Source: a virus. Taken from it: a stretch of 49,559 bases of DNA. A program made the translations under genes and the position numbers. Below the pieces are notes generated by a model that saw only the letters and a program-made list of their open reading frames with translations, did no database searches and was not told the origin of the DNA. The stretch lies in IMG/VR virus record IMGVR_UViG_3300047550_004649, positions 1 to 49,559 of that record; one strand, written 5' to 3'. Shown here one piece after another: positions 8,098 to 18,215 of this stretch; within the stretch, counting starts at the first letter, position 1; the number at the start of each line of letters is the position of its first letter.

Positions 8098-8558
8098 TAG
8101 TATTCTCCCCCGTCGATTACATTTGACCAGGATGGAATTCCTGATGAATTTGTTGAAAGTATATAGTTAGTTTCACTGATTGCAGATGATGTCGTTCCTG
8201 TAGAAACTAATTGATCATTGTTATCAAAATATGCAACTCCAAAAGGTTGTCCTGCAGGATAATAAATTGATTGTGCAACAGTAAGAATTCCTGTAATATT
8301 GGCATTTCTTGATGTAAATTCATCAAAAAATATATCATCATTTACATATAAATCTCCACCAATATAAACATTATTATTGAATGTTGTTATGCCTACAAAC
8401 GTAGAAACGCCCGAAACATTCAATTGTGTGACAGAAGCTATGCCTCCAATAACATTTTCTGCATTTCTCGCATTTTCAGCAAATGCAGATCCTCCTGCAA
8501 GAGATGAGAGTATTTTAACGGTATTTTGTTGCCCAACTCTAACTTTTATATCGGACAT
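8097..8558 (-). CDS. Fibre-like virion protein (153 aa)
   Basis: Composition and periodicity suggest a trimeric beta fibre: the middle holds stacked short strands of the type SGVSTFVGITTFNNNVYIGG and NITGILTV, where Gly-Ile-Thr steps recur about every 10-12 residues. The C-terminus ends ...SGIPSWSNVIDGGEY, a form common at the ends of cyanophage fibre-like proteins. It lies where T4 encodes fibritin and short tail fibre (wac, 12) just before gene 13, so a whisker or short-fibre role is possible. No sequence match to those T4 proteins is visible. Confidence 0.6.
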   Translation of the reverse strand: MSDIKVRVGQQNTVKILSSLAGGSAFAENARNAENVIGGIASVTQLNVSGVSTFVGITTFNNNVYIGGDLYVNDDIFFDEFTSRNANITGILTVAQSIYYPAGQPFGVAYFDNNDQLVSTGTTSSAISETNYILSTNSSGIPSWSNVIDGGEY

Positions 8559-8899
8559 TACCTGGTAACTCCTTCTCTTACAAGAATCATTCCCTCAATT
8601 GCCCTAGTTTTAACTCCATCTTTAATTATTATCAAATCATACACATATCTACCAGGTTTTAAATCTACTGTTTGTGCTGCAGTTAATGAAATAATTATTT
8701 TTCCTAAAGTTGCTGGTTGTGGAATTGAAGTTGTAAACGTAGTCGCTGTAGAACTTCCGGCATATTTTCGCATTTGAGCAGAAACAGTATATCCTGCAAG
8801 ATTTAAGGATGAACTTGAATCTGTGGTTTCTAAATTAAAAGTCTGAGAAAAATCAGATCCAGCATTAATTACAAGATTACTGACATATACTGCTGCCAT
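8558..8899 (-). CDS. Small beta-sandwich virion protein (113 aa)
   Basis: A single domain of alternating hydrophobic strands: VSNLVINAGSDFSQTFNL, AGYTVSAQMRKYAGS, GKIIISLTAAQTVDLKPGRYVYDLIII and a closing strand. The pattern 'Dxxx-Phe...GYTVxAQMR...GRYVYDL' resembles immunoglobulin-like N-terminal domains of phage baseplate proteins such as BppU, and cyanophages have a similar structural hypothetical here. The gene opens the neck operon: a CATAAATA late box lies 23 nt upstream of its ATG and its stop overlaps the next start. It is probably a virion component made late. Confidence 0.6.
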   Translation of the reverse strand: MAAVYVSNLVINAGSDFSQTFNLETTDSSSSLNLAGYTVSAQMRKYAGSSTATTFTTSIPQPATLGKIIISLTAAQTVDLKPGRYVYDLIIIKDGVKTRAIEGMILVREGVTR

Positions 8900-8921
8900 T
8901 TATTTTCTGAGATCTACTTCT

Positions 8922-8929
8922 TATTTATG
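8922..8929 (-). promoter_or_regulatory. T4-type late promoter box CATAAATA for the neck operon
   Basis: CATAAATA on the minus strand, 23 nt before the ATG at 8899. The same box-to-ATG distance (21-23 nt) is seen before gp8, gp25 and the gene starting at 48519. Confidence 0.6.
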
Positions 8930-8930
8930 T

Positions 8931-9101
8931 TTACATTTTTGCTAAAGAATGAACAACTTCTTGCTGTTTTAAATACAACTTAAAATAGAGTTTTGCAAAA
9001 ATTCTTAATTCATCTTTACTTAAATTATCAATAACTCTAGAATGTTTTTCATATTCAAACAATTTGTCCATTGATTCTAGTTTTATTTCATTTGGATCCA
9101 T
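8931..9101 (-). CDS. Small conserved-type cyanophage protein (56 aa)
   Basis: Begins MDPNEIKLESMDKLFEYEKH and ends QQEVVHSLAKM, predicted almost wholly helical with regular charged/hydrophobic spacing. The start overlaps the end of the 67-residue gene upstream (shared bases 9088-9101), a translational-coupling arrangement. I recall similar short proteins next to baseplate genes in cyanophages but know no function. It could be a small assembly factor or chaperone for the preceding giant protein; that is speculation from position. Confidence 0.7.
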   Translation of the reverse strand: MDPNEIKLESMDKLFEYEKHSRVIDNLSKDELRIFAKLYFKLYLKQQEVVHSLAKM

Positions 9102-9291
9102 TGATAATCTCCCTTAATAAAAATTTAATTTCTTCAATATCTTTTTTCATTTCATCCAATTCTCTTCTTTGAGTTTTTCTATTACTCAAACTGTTTACAT
9201 ATTGATTATAAGATGTATTATCACAATTAACAATAGCACCAGACTCCTCATCCCTATATAAATTTGGGTGCCCCTTAACTGGTATCATCAT
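9088..9291 (-). CDS. Small conserved cyanophage protein with C-terminal coiled coil (67 aa)
   Basis: The N-terminal part (PVKGHPNLYRDEESGAIVNC) resembles a short beta hairpin found in many T4-like cyanophage hypotheticals, and the rest (RKTQRRELDEMKKDIEEIKFLL) is a clear amphipathic coiled coil. Two adjacent ATGs (9291, 9288) are possible starts. It overlaps the stop of the 2430-residue virion gene (9288-9290) and its own end overlaps the next small gene, so three genes are chained. A virion accessory or assembly role is likely but not shown. Confidence 0.75.
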   Translation of the reverse strand: MMIPVKGHPNLYRDEESGAIVNCDNTSYNQYVNSLSNRKTQRRELDEMKKDIEEIKFLLREIINGSK

Positions 9292-12200
9292 CTGATTGCA
9301 ATACTCCTTAAATCTTTAAATCTTGGTGGATATGCTTGATTTGTAGATGACATTACAATTTTTATAATGTATCCAGTGAATTCTCCAAGATTATTTGCAG
9401 AAAACTCATATTCTAAGAATTCATTTTCTCTACTTGGACGAACAAATACATCAGGTAATCCACTATTATTTGCAGGATCTACAACATCCAAATGACCATC
9501 ATTATTATTATCTACAGTTAGATTATCATATCCAGGAAATAGTTCAAATGCTTGAATAACTTCACTAGAGTCTGGTCTAATTAAACTGTATAATACTCTA
9601 AAATCTGCAGAAGAATGTCTATAAGCAGACAGTATAACCTTAAGTGAAGTTGCTGATTGAGATAATCTAACCGTATTAGAAATATATACTGAAGTATGTG
9701 GGTCTTCAATGAAAGAATTTACTCTATTATCAGCAGAATAATTGGATATTGGAGAATTAATTCTATTACTATGGAAATCAGTAAAACAATTATCTAAAAA
9801 TATTTGTGGAGAAACATATTTATTTGTTGTCTGTAAAGTAACTGCTGTAGTAAAAGATTTATTTCTCGGTAATGCAGTCAAATATGTATTTTCATTGACT
9901 TTAGAACAAACAATTCTTGTAGAAGATAATTGATTAAGTGAATTTAATTGTATATCTTCATAACCTAAATCATTAAATGATACTTCATTTCCTGAAATGC
10001 TTGTTCCACTTACACTTCTAATCTTTGCAGATACTGTAGTTGCATCTGTTGGTGATATGATATTGTAGTATGGAATAATAGAATCATATTGAATATTTTC
10101 TGTGGCAAATACGCTATTTCCTCCAGAATTTAATTCAGTTATGAACGAAAGTTGTGGATATCCCGTAGGCGTATTATCAGCACTTCTATCTACACCATTA
10201 GAAGTTCTATCAATTTCAATGTAATAACTATCAATATCTAATCCAAAGTCACTAATATCATGAGTCGTATTAATTCTTCTCAAAGAAACTCCATTAAATT
10301 CGTATTTGTAAATTGGGGTATTTGTATCATGAGGAACTGCAAGTGTTGATAATTGTCCTCTTGATAGTGTTTCTAGAGTTCCAGATCCAACACTTTCATA
10401 TTTGATGATTTCATTTTCTATAATTACATATCCAAAGTTAGTACCATTAACAGGTTTTCCTTCAAAAGTAGAGAAGTTTGCAGTGCTTGCAACCGAAATT
10501 GAAGTCGAAGATGCAGTTATAGATTGAGATAATGTAGTTGGTGGAACGCTTGGTAATACTCCAGAAATTGCAACTTTGTTATTGGGAGCATACATTCCGT
10601 GATTGAAATGATTTACTTTAACAAAATTTCCATCATAAAGAGATCCAGCAGGAGTAGAACTTCTAATAAAAGTAGAACCCATAGTAACTGCATTGTTGGA
10701 ATTATCATAATATACTAAATTGGAAGTTCCATCTGCAGTAAATGATGCGCCCTGTACATTACTAAGATACAAAGTATCAATTCCATTATTATTTCCGGTT
10801 ATTGTTATTCTTGCATCTCTTCCACTGTTACTAGAAACGGAAGAAGTTACAATGCCAACAACGTCTCCAACTGCGTAACCATTTCCAGGATTCACTACAC
10901 TAATTGCGGATATTGCAGAAGTACCTGCGGAAACACTAGTAATATTTAAAGTGAGTCCAGATCCACTTCCAATAATATTGAATGTAGATACATTGGAGTC
11001 TGTTACATAGTTAAATCCACCAGTAGTGATTCCAACAGAAGAAACAGAGCAACCAGTTCCAACAATGTATCCATAATTATAGGTTTTTACACTTTCACTT
11101 ACTTTTCTTCCAGTTGTTAAGATGCCAATAGTGTTTGCATTTGTAGTTGTTGTAATACCTACACTCAATCTTCTAGGAAATGCTGTTAGGGGACTACTCT
11201 GTAGATTTTTAACGTATCCATTACTTTCATTTAATGTTGAATTATAAAAATATACTGTTGATGGGGTGTTAGTTACAAAGTTTGCACGATATAAAGTAAA
11301 CTTCATATCTTGATATTGATTTGCAGTCCATATAGATCCATTTTGAGATTTAAACAGACTTCCTAAAGCAAATTGCTGTGAATATAATACTGAATTAGCA
11401 TCTGGTAAGTTTGCAGACTGAATAGTTTTTTTACCCATTTCTGCAATGAAAACTTCATACTCAGTACTTTCCGGTGCAAGAAGAACAATTGCATATTCTA
11501 ATCCTGGAGCAAGGTAAATTGGATAATCAAATGTTACTCTTGTTACTGCAGAAGCATCGTCAGATATGTTAATTTGATCTGGTCTAAGAGTTACAGGATT
11601 TCCAATTACTTGAGACGCTGGGGTTCCAAGTACTACATTTCTTATTTCTACAGTTAATGGATTATTAGTAGTATCTTTTTTATAGAAGAAAAGATCTATA
11701 CTCGTTAAAAATGCTCCAGGTTCATTTTCATCAATAGTAAAAGTTTGAGCAAGTGGATCCTCTCTTACTATCTCACGAATAAAGTTAGTTGTGAGTGTAG
11801 ATATAGTTGTAGTAGTTGTTCGTGTTGTTGTTACTGTGGTTGTATTTGTAATAGTTCTCTCATACAACTCTAAAGTACCCTCAGATGCATAATTAGTTTC
11901 TGCAGATGAGATTGTAGTACTACCTATAACAGCAGTTTCATTTGTAGAACTTGAAGTTACTTTATAAGTTTTATTTCCAGTGTTAATTCTAACATCTGGA
12001 GTTGGTAAAGTATTAGGATCTCTAATGAAAAATGATCCTACTAAATCTCCATAATTATCTGATATCAATCTTAGGTCTTTTACATATGCAATAGCACCAC
12101 TAGTTTGTCCAATAAGTTTTGCTCCTCTTACTAGGTATCCAGAATAAAGTCCCTGAGATTCTTCAGAAAGAGAGAATGTATCAACATTTAAAACCTTTGT

Positions 12201-15200
12201 TGATGCGCTATATGCATTTGGTAAAGATTCTGTTTTAATATATGGATTTACGTTAAACGTAGTTGTTGGAGAATTATACGATCCTAACTTATGATTTGGT
12301 TGTGCAACTCTAAAGGAAATAATTTTTTTATTTTGACTATCATATCCAAATACAGTTTCACCAACTGTAAATGCAGAAGATGCTCCAGCAAGTGTTAAAG
12401 AATTACTAACCGCAATTTCAATCAGTTTTGGAATAAAATCTACAGATCCATTTCCATCTAAGAATTGATAATATCTAGTGTAAGGTTTTAAGTTAGAAAT
12501 AGAAAACTGAGTGTTTCTAGATCTCATAAATTCTTCAATTCTAGATTCTATAAGATTGTTTACACTTGAGGTGGTAGTTGTTCTATTTACATTATCAATA
12601 ACATTTTGATTTATTCCAGAAATTTCTGTTACACTTTGACCTATTCTATTATTATCTCTTTCGGTACGAGTTTGGTTTTCAACTTCAATACGGTTTCTTT
12701 CAATTAAAACAAAATCTGTAACAGAAATAGTCTTATCTGGCAGTTGTACTGTGCGAACCCAATTATCTCTCTCTGGGGATAGTTTTATCGTTCCTTTATA
12801 AGTTACTACATGAAATGGATTTACATTTTCTACCTGAGTTGCTAAAGGTTGAGATATCCATTTTTCGGATTCGTATTTTAGAGAAACTGTAGATCCAGTT
12901 TTCTTTACATTGGAGTCTACCAGACTATAATTAGTTGATAAATCTACACTTTCATCAGATATATTTTCCGCAGGTGCAAGATAGTTCTTTAGACTATTTC
13001 TAGAAATGATAGGTCTCATTTCTTGAGATTCTGAATCAATTTCTATTGAAGAGAATAGACTATTTATCCTTGAAGTATCTTTAAAATCATCTACGAAAAA
13101 TCCAGTTTTAAATCTATTAAATCCCTCAGAGTCTTGTATTTGAAGTGTTTGTGTACTTAATTCTAAGAGAGATAATGAAGTTATTCTTTCAAGATTTTTA
13201 ACTCTATTTTCAATCAATCCAATATCTCTCATAGTATATCTTCTATTGTCCACAAGAGACAATACTGCATTTTTAACATTATACAAATATGGTGGAAGAT
13301 ATATAGTTCCTAGTTCCATTAAATCATCAGTCTTTAATGGAGATTTTGGATTTTGAGAAGAAAGACCTTCCAGATAAATAAATTCTCCAGTTTTACTTAA
13401 ATAAACTTTATCAACCCTACCTAAGTAATAATCATATCCAATGATAGTGCTTTCATTTGGAGTTAAATTAATTTTTATAGATGAATTGAAGTTTCTATTA
13501 GAAAAATCAAATGGTGATGATGTATTTGCAGTGAATACAGAAACTTTCGGTCTAAAATCTAAAGTATCTGATACTCTAATATTGTCTTTTCCTACTGAGG
13601 GAATATCAGATGAAAATTGCCCTTTATTATAACTTGCTACAGTGAATACATCTCCATTATCTGTTGAAGGGACACTATAATAATCAAATACTACCAAAAG
13701 TTTTTTTGAAGGTTCGGTCTCTCCATTATTCCTGATAAGTCTGGAATAATCATAGTATTGTTCTTTTTGACCTTTATCTAAAACAAATCTATTTGTGATA
13801 TCATTATAGTTTCCAGAAGTTACAAAATCTATTTCTCCAGTAATATTTGACTCTTCAAAAGACACAAGTTCGTTGGTATTAAATCTACTTGAGTTTAAAT
13901 ATATAATTTCAACACTATTTGTAGTTTTTGTTACAACTCTAGCAATACAACCACTTTCTGATCCTAAAATATTCTCTCCAACAATAGCATTTCCACCAAT
14001 ATTTAAAACTGAACTAAATGATAATGTGTCCAAAGTTGGATTTGATGTGTCTAAAGACTCATAGACTGCCAAGACCTTTGAAACATCGGGATAATTTAAA
14101 GAAATCTCTTCATCTTGAACTCTTAGTCCATAATACTGATTATATTGCAGTCCATCATTGATAGAACTACTAATTCCACTTCCAGACTCTGGATATTTTG
14201 AATAAATTATATTTAAGATATTACTGCGATTATATTGCTTTTGCTTACTCTGTACACCATTTTTAATAAAAGTTGCATTGATTGATGATGTTGTTTTCCC
14301 AGAGGTAAGATTTGATAAAGTTACTTGATTATTTGATAACGAAAATTGATCTGCTGTTAAAGATTGTGTAGTTCCATCCGTATAATGTACAGAATAACGT
14401 TCCTCATCAAAAGATGTAAATAATGCTGTTGATAATCCAGATGGTAGTGAAAAATCGGATACTGAAAGAACTATTGGACTACTTGAAGATTTAGCACTTG
14501 TAGATTGTGCGCTAAAAGTTAAAATAGAATCATTTAAATCTACTTGCGATATATTAGAATTAGGCAACTCAGCATATAAATATCCTTTATCAGAATTTCT
14601 AATCTTGGATATTCCAAGACTAAATGATAGATTGGTTGCAACTCCTACATTACCATTGCAAACACCAGTAACTGTGGTGATTCCTGAAACAGTTATTGAA
14701 TCGCCGGTGGCACTTATACTAGAAACTCTATTAAAAGTTTCATCAGCACTGTTAGGTGACTGATATCTTATTATAGATCCAATTTTAACTGTATTGAAAA
14801 ACTTTCCTGGAGAAGTTACTACTCCACCTGCAGTAATATTAATAGTATCAGAAGCATTAAATCCAATAGGAAGTTGTCTGTCTAGTACAGAGTCTCCAAG
14901 GAATGATGTAGAGAATCCAGACACTGCTGTTGATTGATAAATCTGTTTAATATCACCAATATCATATACAGTAATCTCTGCAATAGATCTAGGATATACT
15001 TCAACTCCATTGATAATTATTTGCTCACCTTTGATAAAAGTTCCTGATGTTTGTCTCAGTTTGATTGTCGTTGTTCCATCTCCAGATGCAGATGCATATC
15101 CACTTGCACCACTACTTTTTCCCTTGACATACGATGAAATCGGTAATTGTTGTGCTGATATACCTTGATTCAAAACTAAAGTTGTATAAGTTTGTATATC

Positions 15201-16580
15201 ATAAAGATATAAATCCCAGTTAGTGGTTGCTCCCGAATAAGCAGCATCAGTTAATCTAAAGTTATAAACTCTAGCGTCTCCAATTTTGGTATTCGAAGAT
15301 GGATCTCCAGAAACACTTCTTCTTACAGAATGAAGTTCTACGGTTTGATTTTGCTTTGGAGATCCAGTTATGTTATTAATTCGTAATAAGTTCCCCATCT
15401 CAAAAGGAACATTCACATTTTCTACATTTTGAGTTTCTCTTGGTTTATTTACGTCTAAAATAGTAGTCGTAACTTTTTCAATATCATAACCTTTTACATA
15501 TGCTTTCCCTGGAGATAATTTAATACACATTAAATCATCAGATGGTGTATTTCCAGACTCTGTTTTTTGATCGTCAAAGAATAATCCATCATTTCCAAGT
15601 CTATCATTCAGAGAATTATGTAAAGAAATTTTAAATGGATTTACTGAATAATTTCCAGATTCGTCAAAAGTTCTTTGTGCTAAGTAGTCTCTAATTAAAG
15701 AATATTGAGTTTTAGTATTAATCTTTTTAATTTCACCATTTTCAATTCGCAATAACTCAATAAAGTCCGTGTCAGTATCTACACTGTCAATAGTTTTTTT
15801 AGTTAATGACAAACCTATTTTAAATCTGTCCGCCCCAGGCGCGGCATAATTTGTAAATCCCTTTGCATTATCGTAAAGAGAAGAGTCTTCTTTAGCGGAT
15901 ATAATTTCTTCGGATACTTTAAGACCTACTCTATATGATGGTGTATTTGTGTAATAGTCTAAAATAATTGTTTGTTTAGATACTTTTGCAAATGTACCTC
16001 TTACAAAATAAATTCCATCATCAATAGAGGCAGCAGATCCTGTGGAAGTAGCATCTATAGATATCAGAGATGCAAAAGGAGTACCAGATACAATTGTAGT
16101 GTTTCCATAAACAATACTTTCACTAGATACTAATAATTCACCATCTTGAAATGGGTTAATATTAAAATCATTATCAGAATCAATATATTTTACATATAAA
16201 GTAACATAATCTAAATTATTAATTGAGTCTGGTATTTCAACTTTTTGAACAAATGCAGTGATTCCTGAAATTTGACCTTCAATTAATTTTCCTACATATT
16301 GTTCAATATATGCTGATATATTAACTCCAAAAGAAGTGGGATTTAATTTGACAGCAAAAAAGTTAGAATCGTAAGTAGTGCTTCCTGGAATTACTACAGA
16401 TCCTTCTTTAAAAATATGACTACCAAATGATTCAATTTGATTTTGTAAAATTGATTGAATATTATTTAATTCTCTTGACTGTACTGGTCTTCCTGGATTA
16501 AAAAGAACTTTGTAAAAATTCTTTTCAGCATCAAAGTCATCAAAATATGGACTTACGTTTAGATTTGTCTTTTGTGCCAT
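9288..16580 (-). CDS. Giant DUF4815-type virion protein at the gp9/gp10 position (2430 aa)
   Basis: The start (NLNVSPYFDDFDAEKNFYKVLF, PGRPVQSRELNNIQSILQNQIE, FGSHIFKEGSVVIPG) is the DUF4815 signature of phage baseplate/fibre proteins. Residues ~1605-1730 hold a second recognisable domain (DPLAQTFTIDENEPGAFLTSI, YPIYLAPGLEYAIVLLAPES) seen in other cyanophage virion proteins. Around 1830-1930 there are Gly-rich GxGYxxGD modules (NPGNGYAVGDVVGIV). The C-terminal region has a D-x-N-N-D-G acidic loop (VDNNNDGHLDVVDP) that could bind calcium. It sits directly after gp8, where T4 encodes gp9-gp12, so it may replace baseplate wedge pin and fibre-connector proteins. A large, probably trimeric exterior baseplate component is inferred. 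Confidence 0.85.
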   Translation of the reverse strand: MAQKTNLNVSPYFDDFDAEKNFYKVLFNPGRPVQSRELNNIQSILQNQIESFGSHIFKEGSVVIPGSTTYDSNFFAVKLNPTSFGVNISAYIEQYVGKLIEGQISGITAFVQKVEIPDSINNLDYVTLYVKYIDSDNDFNINPFQDGELLVSSESIVYGNTTIVSGTPFASLISIDATSTGSAASIDDGIYFVRGTFAKVSKQTIILDYYTNTPSYRVGLKVSEEIISAKEDSSLYDNAKGFTNYAAPGADRFKIGLSLTKKTIDSVDTDTDFIELLRIENGEIKKINTKTQYSLIRDYLAQRTFDESGNYSVNPFKISLHNSLNDRLGNDGLFFDDQKTESGNTPSDDLMCIKLSPGKAYVKGYDIEKVTTTILDVNKPRETQNVENVNVPFEMGNLLRINNITGSPKQNQTVELHSVRRSVSGDPSSNTKIGDARVYNFRLTDAAYSGATTNWDLYLYDIQTYTTLVLNQGISAQQLPISSYVKGKSSGASGYASASGDGTTTIKLRQTSGTFIKGEQIIINGVEVYPRSIAEITVYDIGDIKQIYQSTAVSGFSTSFLGDSVLDRQLPIGFNASDTINITAGGVVTSPGKFFNTVKIGSIIRYQSPNSADETFNRVSSISATGDSITVSGITTVTGVCNGNVGVATNLSFSLGISKIRNSDKGYLYAELPNSNISQVDLNDSILTFSAQSTSAKSSSSPIVLSVSDFSLPSGLSTALFTSFDEERYSVHYTDGTTQSLTADQFSLSNNQVTLSNLTSGKTTSSINATFIKNGVQSKQKQYNRSNILNIIYSKYPESGSGISSSINDGLQYNQYYGLRVQDEEISLNYPDVSKVLAVYESLDTSNPTLDTLSFSSVLNIGGNAIVGENILGSESGCIARVVTKTTNSVEIIYLNSSRFNTNELVSFEESNITGEIDFVTSGNYNDITNRFVLDKGQKEQYYDYSRLIRNNGETEPSKKLLVVFDYYSVPSTDNGDVFTVASYNKGQFSSDIPSVGKDNIRVSDTLDFRPKVSVFTANTSSPFDFSNRNFNSSIKINLTPNESTIIGYDYYLGRVDKVYLSKTGEFIYLEGLSSQNPKSPLKTDDLMELGTIYLPPYLYNVKNAVLSLVDNRRYTMRDIGLIENRVKNLERITSLSLLELSTQTLQIQDSEGFNRFKTGFFVDDFKDTSRINSLFSSIEIDSESQEMRPIISRNSLKNYLAPAENISDESVDLSTNYSLVDSNVKKTGSTVSLKYESEKWISQPLATQVENVNPFHVVTYKGTIKLSPERDNWVRTVQLPDKTISVTDFVLIERNRIEVENQTRTERDNNRIGQSVTEISGINQNVIDNVNRTTTTSSVNNLIESRIEEFMRSRNTQFSISNLKPYTRYYQFLDGNGSVDFIPKLIEIAVSNSLTLAGASSAFTVGETVFGYDSQNKKIISFRVAQPNHKLGSYNSPTTTFNVNPYIKTESLPNAYSASTKVLNVDTFSLSEESQGLYSGYLVRGAKLIGQTSGAIAYVKDLRLISDNYGDLVGSFFIRDPNTLPTPDVRINTGNKTYKVTSSSTNETAVIGSTTISSAETNYASEGTLELYERTITNTTTVTTTRTTTTTISTLTTNFIREIVREDPLAQTFTIDENEPGAFLTSIDLFFYKKDTTNNPLTVEIRNVVLGTPASQVIGNPVTLRPDQINISDDASAVTRVTFDYPIYLAPGLEYAIVLLAPESTEYEVFIAEMGKKTIQSANLPDANSVLYSQQFALGSLFKSQNGSIWTANQYQDMKFTLYRANFVTNTPSTVYFYNSTLNESNGYVKNLQSSPLTAFPRRLSVGITTTTNANTIGILTTGRKVSESVKTYNYGYIVGTGCSVSSVGITTGGFNYVTDSNVSTFNIIGSGSGLTLNITSVSAGTSAISAISVVNPGNGYAVGDVVGIVTSSVSSNSGRDARITITGNNNGIDTLYLSNVQGASFTADGTSNLVYYDNSNNAVTMGSTFIRSSTPAGSLYDGNFVKVNHFNHGMYAPNNKVAISGVLPSVPPTTLSQSITASSTSISVASTANFSTFEGKPVNGTNFGYVIIENEIIKYESVGSGTLETLSRGQLSTLAVPHDTNTPIYKYEFNGVSLRRINTTHDISDFGLDIDSYYIEIDRTSNGVDRSADNTPTGYPQLSFITELNSGGNSVFATENIQYDSIIPYYNIISPTDATTVSAKIRSVSGTSISGNEVSFNDLGYEDIQLNSLNQLSSTRIVCSKVNENTYLTALPRNKSFTTAVTLQTTNKYVSPQIFLDNCFTDFHSNRINSPISNYSADNRVNSFIEDPHTSVYISNTVRLSQSATSLKVILSAYRHSSADFRVLYSLIRPDSSEVIQAFELFPGYDNLTVDNNNDGHLDVVDPANNSGLPDVFVRPSRENEFLEYEFSANNLGEFTGYIIKIVMSSTNQAYPPRFKDLRSIAIR

Positions 16581-16583
16581 TTT

Positions 16584-18182
16584 TTAGAATTCCAGGATAA
16601 TTTTAATGTCTTCTTTTTGTCTAATATTGCGGGAAACAAGAGGTCTATTATCAATATAAATTATATCTCCCGTCTTTTTATTTATCTCAGGATTTGCAAG
16701 TCCATTTGTAAATGTAATTCCCAGATTTATGATCGCCCCATTAACTGTGGTAGTAATTCCTGTCAGAGATGAAATTTGAGTCCCATTAAAACCGCTATCT
16801 CCACCAACGACAGTTCCTCCAGTTCTGCTGAAATTTATATTAGCATTTCCTTCTGTCGAAACGCCAACATAGTCAGTTTGATCGTGAGTTGATCCATAAT
16901 ACAAAGATCTATCTCTAAAATATTTTAAGACTTTCGTATCAGAGTCATATGATGCAACATATCCAACTGCAATTCCACCAGATACAGTTTGAGTTATTTT
17001 CTCACCAATTTTTGGTAGAACATTATTCACTGTAGAAAAGTTAATAGCATAAAGACCTGAGAATTGTGAGTCTGTAAAAGTTTCAATTCCTACAAATTTT
17101 GTTGGATTTTTTAGTATGCCGATCTGACAGAATTTAGTATTAATTGGAAAATCTCTAGAAGAATCATCAAACCTACTATAAATCATTACTCTATCAGCAC
17201 CCAACTCCTTATATAAATCATATCCATGTCCTTTAGAAGGTGGAATTATTGGAATAAGTCTTGCTGGATTTGAAATATTTCCACTAGGTTGTAATGATCC
17301 TAAATCAACAATTCCATAAGTGTATCCTTTACCACCTGAAGTGACTATGGTATTAGTTATTTCTCCATTGGAATTGACTTCCACAAAAACTCTACCACCA
17401 GTTCCATCTCCCAAGATATCAACTTCTTTTCCTTGATTTACACCACCTTCATAGTTTTCTCCAGGATTATCAATATAAACTGTTTTTATTTGATTATCAT
17501 TTACTTCAGAATCTCCATTTTGCCTTACTGAAACAATTTGTGAATCTGTAGAGGTATTCCAATTATTTGGCAAAGTAATATACTCTGTGGAGTCAAACTT
17601 TACAATATCTCCAGGGGAAACAGTAAATAGATATTTCCAACGATAACCATCACCACCAGTTCCTGCAATTGATGGTTCTAGATCAGTGTGTGTTGGTTCA
17701 TATAAAGACTGATTTCCTGTTGTGTTAACTCCACTAGAACCATTTTGAATACAAATATAAACTTTATAATCACTATTTAATACATAAAATTCTGAATCAT
17801 ATAACCTTGCCCTCTTTGCTACTGGACTTAGATTATTAATACTATAGTCATGCCTGTACATGTCATATTTTTTACCTCTTACCCAATCAACTCTCTTTAC
17901 AACTCTTCTTATATTGGATGATGTAACTTTCTTTCCAAAAAGAAGAGTATCTTCATATTGTGTTAAGTAATCTAAGTTATCAATTGGATTTGGTACTACA
18001 CCATTTGTTACAGGAGACCCTCCAGGAGTTGTTCCACCGTCCCAAGTTTCGTTACGTCCAAATCCAGTATATCTATTTGGATTAGTTAAACCGACCCAAA
18101 CATAGTATGAATCATTATCTATTGATTCTATAAAATTCGTAGCATTTAAAATTCTAAATTGATCTGTTACAAGTGCAGACAT
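16584..18182 (-). CDS. 8: Baseplate wedge protein gp8 (532 aa)
   Basis: The start (DQFRILNATNFIESI, YYVWVGLTNPNRYTGFGR) and the middle (GGDGYRWKYLFTVSPGDIVKF) align with T4 gp8. The extreme C-terminus GDIIYIDNRPLVSRNIRQ then EDIKIILEF mirrors the T4 end GEMIYMENRPP...EEINILFTF. T4 gp8 has 334 residues. The extra length includes Gly-rich modules at ~225-300 (NPGENYEGG, GGKGYTYG) like those in gp14. gp8 is part of the six baseplate wedges. A TATAAATA late box lies 21 nt before the ATG. Confidence 0.93.
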   Translation of the reverse strand: MSALVTDQFRILNATNFIESIDNDSYYVWVGLTNPNRYTGFGRNETWDGGTTPGGSPVTNGVVPNPIDNLDYLTQYEDTLLFGKKVTSSNIRRVVKRVDWVRGKKYDMYRHDYSINNLSPVAKRARLYDSEFYVLNSDYKVYICIQNGSSGVNTTGNQSLYEPTHTDLEPSIAGTGGDGYRWKYLFTVSPGDIVKFDSTEYITLPNNWNTSTDSQIVSVRQNGDSEVNDNQIKTVYIDNPGENYEGGVNQGKEVDILGDGTGGRVFVEVNSNGEITNTIVTSGGKGYTYGIVDLGSLQPSGNISNPARLIPIIPPSKGHGYDLYKELGADRVMIYSRFDDSSRDFPINTKFCQIGILKNPTKFVGIETFTDSQFSGLYAINFSTVNNVLPKIGEKITQTVSGGIAVGYVASYDSDTKVLKYFRDRSLYYGSTHDQTDYVGVSTEGNANINFSRTGGTVVGGDSGFNGTQISSLTGITTTVNGAIINLGITFTNGLANPEINKKTGDIIYIDNRPLVSRNIRQKEDIKIILEF

Positions 18183-18202
18183 TTATATTGCTGTTTTTTT
18201 TA

Positions 18203-18210
18203 TATTTATA
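18203..18210 (-). promoter_or_regulatory. T4-type late promoter box TATAAATA for gp8
   Basis: Perfect TATAAATA on the minus strand, 21 nt from the gp8 ATG, in the 33-bp gap after the 4082-residue gene. It would allow late transcription of gp8 and downstream genes independent of the 12-kb gene upstream. Confidence 0.7.
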
Positions 18211-18215
18211 TGGGA